Under the pieces are notes generated by a model. That model had not been told where the DNA came from. It did not search any database and saw only the letters and a program-made list of their open reading frames with translations. A program made the position numbers and the translations under genes. Below, piece after piece: positions 56,985 to 64,000 of a stretch of 64,000 bases of DNA. Every line of letters starts with the position of its first letter. Within the stretch, counting starts at the first letter, position 1. Location: the NCBI GenBank assembly GCA_000787465.1, contig JSYX01000004.1:62001-126000 (forward strand), in the 5' to 3' direction. The stretch is from Thermomucor indicae-seudaticae. Its lineage: Eukaryota; Mucoromycota; Mucoromycetes; Mucorales; Lichtheimiaceae.

Positions 56985-57118
56985 ACGTCAAAATAAAAGC
57001 ACGAAAAATGCACAGTTATGTATACTCTTGTTTAATTGGAAAACTTGGTTTGTTGATGCCCGGAAGATCTAGCAATGATAATGTGAAAAAGAGAAGTCTA
57101 GATACAATGACAAAGTTT

Positions 57119-58447
57119 TCAAATGAATTGAAGACAAAGAGGATTTTCACCTCCATGCCAAAAGGCCATGGCTCGCATGACGCCAATATAATGTGATGCT
57201 AATGCAAACAGAACACAGACATGAAATATTTGATGAGATGCAAACTATCGATGTAAGAGGACAATGAGTATGCTATTTGCATTGTATACCAGGCGAAATA
57301 GATTGTTTACCCATAAATCGAATGAACCAGGAGACCATCGCTCGGGAATTCTGAAACGTAACATCAATGACATGACGCGAGGTGCAAAGACCCATGCTAG
57401 CCGCCATACCTGTAACCGTAAATGAGAGCTCCACCAACGTAAGACAATCCCATGAGAATCAGGTGCCATAAAGAAATCGTATCTACAGCCACATCCATCT
57501 AGGAGACTTTAAGTATCTGCTAGATTCACTGTGTTCACCATTGCGTTACCCCATAAAGGATGATTCCATGTAGCGTAGGCACCACTCCGAATAAGCCAAG
57601 CGCTAGAAAGAGGGATGTCCGCATCCATCGGTAGGCAGGTGTCCGAAAATGCTTCATTAGCGTTACAGCCATCGTCAAAGCACCGAGAGTCGTGATTGTA
57701 ACGAGATAGAATGCTAAGGCAAGTCAGACCCCGAAGTCATGCGGGCTAACTCGCATCTGATACTACCTTGCAAAGCAGGGTGACAGTGGAAACCGTAATA
57801 CAGCAAGGGGTAAAAGGAACCTCTAGAAGAAGGGACAGGATGCATTAGGTCCAATCAGATTCTGGACTTTCGACCTCGTGGATTCCTTACACAATGAGAG
57901 TTGATATGCCTGCATAATCACACCGGTTCCATCGAGCGGCCACTGACTCCGAGTGGCAAGAGAAGCAATGATAAGTGCTGCTAAAGCCGAGACAAATCAT
58001 GGCCCCACTTATGAATGCGAAGAAGTAAAAGTAATCCCAAGACGTCAGAGTATCCGCAAAGGGTCGCTTCCATAGAAAATGAATACCGAGACCGAAGAAT
58101 GCAAAAAATCCAAGCAGATGTGTCCATATGTTGACTATAGGGACGCATTAATGAAGATAGCATTACTGGGGAATTATGATGAACCGACCGCTTTCGTTGT
58201 GAATGTAGAACAGGCTTTCCAGACAACCTGCATAGCTACCGGTGGGTCGTCGATATCCAGATAATATAAAGCCGTTATCCTGCATCCAAGCCGGCAGTTC
58301 GTTCCAAGTCAGTGTCCTTTTCGTCGTCGTGTGCTCATTCAGGAGATTGGCCCTGTCGTCCGAATCCGTTTCCAACGATTCTCTCAAAGGCGGCTGCGAA
58401 TCATAATCTTTCTGCATCGTGGCCATTCGTCTGCGCACTGCTACCAT
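57119..58447 (-). CDS. Adiponectin receptor/Izh-like (PAQR) seven-helix membrane protein
   Basis: A multi-exon gene starting MVAVRRRMATMQ. The cytoplasmic N-terminus is followed by the PAQR signature ELPAWMQDNGFILSGYRRPT and FYIHNESVNIWTHLLGF, continuous once the first intron is removed. Next come SSTYHCFSCHSE (first metal-binding His), DYAGISTLIVGSFYPLLYYGF (Asp), SLWHLILMGLSYVGGALIYG, then RIPERWSPGSFDLW and, after a last intron, FASHQIFHVCVLFALASHY with the closing HxxxH. The conserved Ser-His-Asp-HxxxH zinc site of PAQR proteins is thus complete. In fungi the Izh proteins affect zinc and sterol homeostasis, and ceramidase-like activity has been shown for animal receptors. The final exon supplies the last helix and stop at 57119. 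Confidence 0.88.
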
Positions 58448-59272
58448 TCCCTGGCCGTAATAAAAGAGGGAACGGAGCAACAACTCTACAGTTCTGCTTA
58501 AAAAGCGGCGGGATCGAAAATGGCAATAATGCGGGCCCCAAGTGTTGGTCTTGCTTCACATGAAAATTTTCATTGCTCAATGTTTAACCCAAAAGTTGTG
58601 ACAAGCACGAGCATGCCCTTCATAGGCCGAAACAGAAGTACCTAGTTGTCAAAAGAAACTTGACAGGTACAGGAGGGTCTAATTGTTACAGGCGGCAGCA
58701 TTGACGTGCTAATCATATTTAGAAAATGCCACATGCAGAGCTGCTCGGTTGTCAGTGCCGCCAAATCCCATCATATCCGACATACATTCTCATATCTCAT
58801 ACCATCACAGATCGCTTTTAAGGATACGAAGACACCTGATATAGACTTGGTAATAATAAAATAGATATACAAGAAATACCGGCAGGTCGAGCGCTTCCCA
58901 GATTTCGGCAACCTATTATCTCATCACTATCTGCTCCTTGTCATTAAACATTGTCATATTTTTTGCCTATATTTTTTCGACATTTCATAGTTTTGTCGCT
59001 GTCTCCAATAGTTACTGCATATCGAGCACTCACATGGATCACGATACTGCGTTACAGCATTCAGTAATTGCCATCGAGTGTTACCAATAAAGATACATTG
59101 TCGCTTTCCTAAAATTCCCTTTCGTCTCAACACTGAACTTTGAATTCACCGCAAGATCTACCTTGATGAGTATTGTATGGCAATTACTCTTGGCCACGTC
59201 AGCTTTCCATTTCTGGATTTGAATTGACCACATTCGCTTATTCATTACCGTTCTTCTTTATTCTCCAAACAA
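58448..59272. other. Divergent promoter region of PAQR and DSK2
   Basis: About 0.8 kb between divergent starts, AT-rich with CT-rich stretches near the DSK2 start. No gene seen. Confidence 0.5.
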
Positions 59273-60322
59273 ATGTCTACAATAAACGTGAACATCAAGT
59301 CATCAAGCGACAAAAAGTTTGTCATCACGATCGAGACCTCGAAAACAGTTCTTGATTTGAAGAATGCGATTGCCGAAAAAACCGACGTTCCCGCCGACCG
59401 ACAACGCTTAATCTATTCGGGTCGCGTTCTCAAAGATCATGACACACTTGCTGATTGCAAGATTGCCGACGGCAATACCGTACATATGGTGAAAGGCTCT
59501 GCGCCTGGTGCAACTCGGGGTAAGCGTGCTGATAAACACGAACAAGAAGTAGCGCCATATCGACTCGACTTCTCCCTAGGTTCTACAGCAACGACATCGC
59601 AACAACAACAACAGACTCCTTCTTCTACTACTACTACGTCAACCACAAACACAACTTCATCGACACAAACGCCGAACCCTTTTGCCGCTTTGGGCGGTGG
59701 CGCGAATCAGAATCCGTTTGGATTGTTTGGTACAGGATTCGGTGCTGGCGCCATGGGCAACAGTTTTGGTGCTCCCGACCCAACCTTGATGAACCAAATG
59801 CTGCAGAATCCAATGTTTGCCCAGTACATGTCGTCCATTCTCCAAAATCCAGCTGTGCTTGACTCTATAATTAACAGTAACCCTCACTTATCGTCCATGG
59901 GCCCCGAAATTCGCAACATGATGCAGTCGCCGGAATTCAGACAAATGCTTTCCAATCCAGAAATGATTCGGCAAATGGCGGCCATGGCTTCCTTTATGCA
60001 AAACATGAGTGCACCTCAACAGCAACAGCAGCAGCAGCAAACGGATCAGTCACAACAACAGGCACCAGCTAACCCTTTTGCGGCGTTCGGCAGTGTACCA
60101 CCCATTGACCCACAACTCCAGCAACAGATGGCTGCACTTTTTGGTGTGCCAGGTGCAGGTGCGCCGGTGGATAACCGACCTCCTGAAGAACGGTTCGAGG
60201 TGCAGCTGAGGCAACTGAACGAGATGGGATTCTGGGACGCAGCCAAAAATATCCGGGTATTGCAAGCAACTGGTGGCGATATCAATGCTGCAATTGAGAT
60301 GCTTTTCAATGGAAGCTCATAG
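59273..60322 (+). CDS. DSK2: Ubiquilin Dsk2 (UBL-STI1-UBA)
   Basis: A 349-residue intronless frame. The N-terminal ubiquitin-like domain (residues 1-75) has KTVLDLKNAIAEKTDVPADR and QRLIYSGRVLKDHDTLADC. A Thr/Ser/Gln linker and a Gly/Asn/Phe-rich segment follow. The STI1-type region has the ubiquilin pattern LNQMLQNPMFAQYMSSILQNP-like repeats (MLQNPMF, ILQNPAVLDSIINSNPHL, MMQSPEFRQMLSNPEM). A polyglutamine run near residues 247-254, QQ-rich linker, and a C-terminal UBA (RFEVQLRQLNEMGFWDA to DINAAIEMLF) complete it. Dsk2 shuttles ubiquitinated substrates to the proteasome via UBL and UBA. It is the only long gene here without introns and is strongly recognisable. It is convergent with the FERRY-3-like gene. 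Confidence 0.96.
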   Translation: MSTINVNIKSSSDKKFVITIETSKTVLDLKNAIAEKTDVPADRQRLIYSGRVLKDHDTLADCKIADGNTVHMVKGSAPGATRGKRADKHEQEVAPYRLDFSLGSTATTSQQQQQTPSSTTTTSTTNTTSSTQTPNPFAALGGGANQNPFGLFGTGFGAGAMGNSFGAPDPTLMNQMLQNPMFAQYMSSILQNPAVLDSIINSNPHLSSMGPEIRNMMQSPEFRQMLSNPEMIRQMAAMASFMQNMSAPQQQQQQQQTDQSQQQAPANPFAAFGSVPPIDPQLQQQMAALFGVPGAGAPVDNRPPEERFEVQLRQLNEMGFWDAAKNIRVLQATGGDINAAIEMLFNGSS

Positions 60323-60433
60323 AGTCTTGAGGTTACATCTTTCCTTTTGTCTTTTCTCTTATCCCTTTCTTTGGCGTAATATACATTCTTAATTTTTACA
60401 TTGATAAGAGAAGGAATAACCTGTACCGCTTTT

Positions 60434-63133
60434 TTAGCTCGTTCGGAATAGATTGACAAGAGAGGAGCGAAATTGTTGAAACGCAAATTCAACGTCCTGA
60501 TTTTGATCAGGAGCTTGTCCGTATACGTTGCTGCTACTTGGTAACAGAAATTCTAGGTTGCGCAAACCTCCTCCGTAAACGGTTTCGGCGCGATCGGCAC
60601 TTTCACCTTGTACGCGTTTGCCGCTACGTGAGTTTTCAGTAAGGAATCCTTTGACACATTTCATGACCACTTCGCCGCGTTTTTGGAGCCAGGCGAAGTG
60701 TTGCTGAGGTTGATCCAAGTAAGCTGCAGAGAAATGATGTTCTGGTTGTTCAAGGTATCGGTCAGGCAAAAGCAAGAGAGGTATCGATAACGAAGAGATA
60801 TCGAATCGGGTGGCGAGTCGCAGAATGTTCCGAAGACCGTTCACCAAAGAATGGCGGCTGGATAGTTCGGTGGTAGTAATGCCTTTGGACGGTGTTAGCA
60901 GGACTGCTGCGGCGACAAAGACTAGGATGCTTACCATCACTATCAATGATGAGATGGAAGACGACTTGAGTGAGCGGGAGGTTGGAGTGGCGCGTGACAA
61001 AGAAATTGCCCTCTTGTAAGCCATCTGGCCGTGAGGCAAAGTCGCTTTCAATGACAGTCAGCTGCGATTCAATATCAGGAAAGTGGAACTCGGTCGAATG
61101 TCGACAGCGATCAAATAATGCCTTATTGCTGCCTTTTCCAGTCCGGTATTGCCGCCATCCATAGGCTGACCCTTGGTGGTCTCGGCTACGATTCAGTTCG
61201 CTTAGTTCCACAAGGACGATGATGGCGCTTATGTGACTCGTGTAAAGTTTGGTCGCTGTCTGTGCCTTGTACGCCATTTCACGTGTCGGATCATATGGCA
61301 TCGGGTTGAATATGTCAGCTGCAGTGTCAGCAACCAAAAGACGAAGGTTATGGGTTGACCTTATTTGGGCTGTTCCCAAGGAGATGGTAAAGGATTCAAC
61401 CGGTTGCGGTGCCGGATGGGTGTGTGACACGCCTGCTGCATTTGAGGTTGAACCAAGCCTTGGATCGCTACAAGGTTAACATGAGTATTGCTGAAAGCGG
61501 CATCCCTTGTGCTCTCCAGTTTTACCCTTCGTGTTCGATGCCCAGATTTTCCATTGCTCGGCCAAGCCAGCCGCCTAGCTTACGCACGGAGCTCAAGTTG
61601 GTGTTTTCCATGACCTGTTTTTGTTGCTGAAGGAAGGAAAGCGGGCTCCAGCTCTTACTGTTACTGGGAGGTTTACTGATAGGAACGGGAGGGGAAATGT
61701 ATGCAGATAGGCGTTGCAAGGAGTGGCGTCGACTGGACGGTGTGGAGGAGGCGTCGTTCCATGAATTGTTACGCGAATGAGCAGGAGACGTCAGCTGGCC
61801 AAGCGATGAAGATCGCTTGAACTGAGTGCTGCTTCGTTGTTGCATAGCTGCGTTTACTTTGGATGGGTCTTCCAGCAGCATCATGACGGCTTGCTCCATA
61901 CTATGATTTGTTAGTGCAAGCGCGGTCTCTGCCTGTTCCCGAGCAAATCCCATCTCCTGTATATCACTGACCATTTTCTGAAAGGCTGCCTTCGATGGAC
62001 AACAACTTAGAACTTTAGGATTGTTGGATGCGTTTACTGAGGTACCTTTTCTTTCGCGTCGGAGGAGGAGGAGGATAGCTGGGAGAACATGCTTGCTGAT
62101 GAGCTTTGGCGTCTCCGGTTACTGGAGCTTTGATCATCCGTCGCATTACTGCTCGTGGAGCCGCTTCTTTTCTTCGTTTTATCAAGCGACTGCTGGATAC
62201 GGTCCGCAGCTGCTTTGACGATTTCTTTGCCATCCAGTTTCTTTTCTGCTTCATTGAGCGTTTCTTCTGTGTTATTGTCGGGGAGGAGGCCGAGTCGCTG
62301 TTGATATTCGCGATATAGTTCGATGACAAATGCTCTGTACTCGCGTCGCTGGGTCTCCTGTGTCTGCAGGATCTCTGATTCCCAAGTTGCCTGAAACACT
62401 TCTCTTTCTTCCACCTGACGACTGAACAAATGTGTCATGTTGACTTGGGGGGAGCCAGGAGAAAATTCAGTCTCCCGGCTTTGCCTTGAGCAGACCGGAA
62501 TTATTTTCCCTGATAGCGGTAATAAGGAGGTAAGCCGATTTACCTTTCCTGCAGATCGGCGAGTTCCTTTTCGTACGCCATGTAGCGTTCTTGTATGACG
62601 GATGCATAATCCTGTTCGAGGCTGAGGAGGGTATTGAACATGGCCTCTATTTGGCAGTGAACGAGGGTATGATAGGCACGTGGAAAGACATCCTTTTGCG
62701 TACGCAGGGTTGGAACTCATGCGGACTGTTTAGCTTCCTGCCAAGATCCTACCTCTTCAGGCTTATTATGGTACTGCAGGGTATTGGCTTGATAGCGCGT
62801 CAGAAAGTCATTGCGTCGCTGCTGGCGGTCCTTTGCTGTCTTTAAAGACTGGCGCATGGTATGCTTTGAGTGCTCTCTGAATGCAGTCCTGAAGCATGAC
62901 TGAATGGGGACAGCAAGGTATGACGGTAGGCCATTGGTGTGAATGACATGAGAAACCAAGTCGCCGAGATGCTGTCCTTGGTGGACAGCAACTTGTACGG
63001 GGGTCCCGTGTGGCAGTCGTATGACCGCCCTGAACAGCTTACGAGCTTCGACGGGCTGCATTGGGGAGAAAAAAGAACCTTGTTGATTGGCTGGACCTGG
63101 AAAGCTTTTTTTGGCGGGAACTGGGTCCTTCAT
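60434..63133 (-). CDS. FERRY complex subunit 3 (C12orf4)-like protein with UBA domain
   Basis: Six exons in phase: 63133-62753, 62644-62544, 62421-62046, 61977-61526, 61467-60935, 60882-60434, giving 763 residues, longer than the ~550 of human C12orf4. The C-terminal half matches the C12orf4/Fy-3 family: LQEGNFFVTRHSNLPLTQVVFHL, LSSRHSLVNGLRNILRLATRFD, SSLSIPLLLLPDR, GEVVMKCVKGFL and RNLEFLLPSSSN. The middle has a coiled coil (QTQETQRREYRAFVIELYRE) and a UBA-like module, IQEMGFAREQAETALALTNH to AVMMLLED. In animals FERRY is a Rab5 effector linking early endosomes to mRNA; a similar role here is inference. Intron 3 (about 69 bp) separates the Ser-rich coil end from the UBA. Confidence 0.82.
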
Positions 63134-64000
63134 TCTGTTTCAGGAATGTTTGAAATTGGCGAAACCATTCCTCAAAATTTTACCTGTTTTCTTCTTAAAA
63201 GGCGAGAATTTTAAGGGGAAAGTTAGGCGAGTTCAAGAAGCATTTCTTTGTGTTTCATTGCGTAAATTAGAAGTTGCCCAATGCATTGGCGGATGATCAC
63301 CGGAATTCAAGCATCACAAGGGTGCGTATGTGATGGGGGAATGCACAAGCAGTCATGTTAGAACAAGCAATATCTGCACGCCAAGGGTCTTGCATTCGGA
63401 GTGAAAATCATCCACAGGTGATTATCGCGCCCAGAGGAGGGGTAAAGATGCTCCCCTCTCATGATCCAATAACGATGATTACATTTCCAAAGAAAATGTG
63501 ACTTGGAAAGGTCCAGGTGACGAAAGCAAGCCATTTATGTGCCTTGATAACGCATAGCCGAACTGCATATATTGCTATAAGAACGTTCCCCGATCAAAGG
63601 GGACACAGCCTTTGACGCCAAAAGAAAAGACCCATCAGGAACTAAGCAAGTCACGCAGATTGTTGTTGTCAATGATACGATCTATAAATGGCATGGATTA
63701 GGAATGGGTGGGTTTCAGAAAGGGGATCAGAGATTGGGGGGGGGGGGGGGGAAACAGGGTTTGTTTCTTTTGAGATGGAACGCTGATGAATGTGTGAGTG
63801 TAGGGGGAGCGGGACGTTTTAAGCCGAAAAAAAGAAAGATCGGAGACTCAGTTGGAAAGGATGGAAAACAATGGCTCGCCCCACCCAAAAAAGTTCCGAC
63901 CATTTTAGAGATGTCACTACTCCATTTGGCATCGAACTACATAAATATGACTCTGGCCTCTTGTCTTTAAGCCATGTTATTCCTCTCTTCTCTCTCTCTT
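63134..64000. other. Intergenic with poly-G tract
   Basis: Upstream flank of the FERRY-3-like gene to the window end. A 14-bp G homopolymer lies around 63737-63750, and a CT-rich tract ends the window. The frame at 63704-63970 crosses the G run and is not convincing. No gene seen; one may start beyond the window. Confidence 0.5.

Noticed and set aside
57008..57469. Plus frame at 57008-57196 and minus frame at 57245-57469
   Set aside because: Both are shadows or intron readthrough of the last PAQR exons, which have a strong in-phase family match.
63704..63970. 88-codon plus frame at the window end
   Set aside because: It runs through a 14-bp G homopolymer and low-complexity Gly codons; no coding evidence.

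Overview
This window is nuclear DNA from an early-diverging, filamentous-type fungus, most likely Mucoromycota. Genes are dense and on both strands, and most are split by short introns of about 50-90 bp. The gene set is eukaryotic and fungal: methylsterol oxidase, a Pet123-like mitoribosomal protein, an Adp1-type ABCG transporter, a Pol I A34-like subunit, a U2 snRNA gene, and a FERRY subunit 3 (C12orf4-type) homologue of a kind found in early-diverging fungi but not in yeasts. The genus cannot be fixed from sequence alone.

Layout. 0-13.9 kb is gene-dense: sphingoid-base/diacylglycerol kinase, a coiled-coil protein, an ECM3/auxin-efflux-like carrier (minus) divergent from a Nudix hydrolase, a small basic protein, a 12-exon ABCG transporter (minus) divergent from an RNase H-fold protein that has lost its catalytic residues, and a TALE homeodomain protein with an AT-hook final exon. 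13.9-19.9 kb is a gene-free stretch holding a 251-bp inverted-repeat element. 19.9-36 kb: RPA34-like Pol I subunit, a 144-bp TA-flanked MITE, the long many-exon TRM3/TARBP1 tRNA methyltransferase, convergent to an mRNA guanylyltransferase with a very long disordered tail, a pair of small palindromic repeats and a coiled-coil protein. 36-41 kb: PP2C phosphatase, a small unidentified spliced gene and a MAK/Ime2-type kinase, all minus. 41-48 kb is gene-poor, with a two-repeat Myb protein and decayed mobile-element coding sequence. 48-54.7 kb: TRAPP subunit Trs33, an EHD-family dynamin-like ATPase, a Tc1/mariner relic, an unidentified 189-residue gene, U2 snRNA and ERG25. 56-64 kb: Pet123/mS26-like protein, an adiponectin-receptor-like (Izh/PAQR) membrane protein, ubiquilin Dsk2 and the FERRY subunit 3-like protein.

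The genes are mostly housekeeping and do not form one pathway. Loose themes are membrane traffic (Trs33, EHD, FERRY-3), sterol/sphingolipid metabolism (ERG25, lipid kinase, PAQR) and RNA metabolism (TRM3, capping enzyme, U2, Pol I subunit). I found no CRISPR, rRNA or tRNA. Exon-intron models were joined by hand; where exon coordinates are listed, the reading phase was checked across every junction. The least ordinary items are the catalytically dead RNase H-like protein, the capping enzyme with an outsized tail, the FERRY-3 homologue with a UBA domain, and several short non-autonomous elements.
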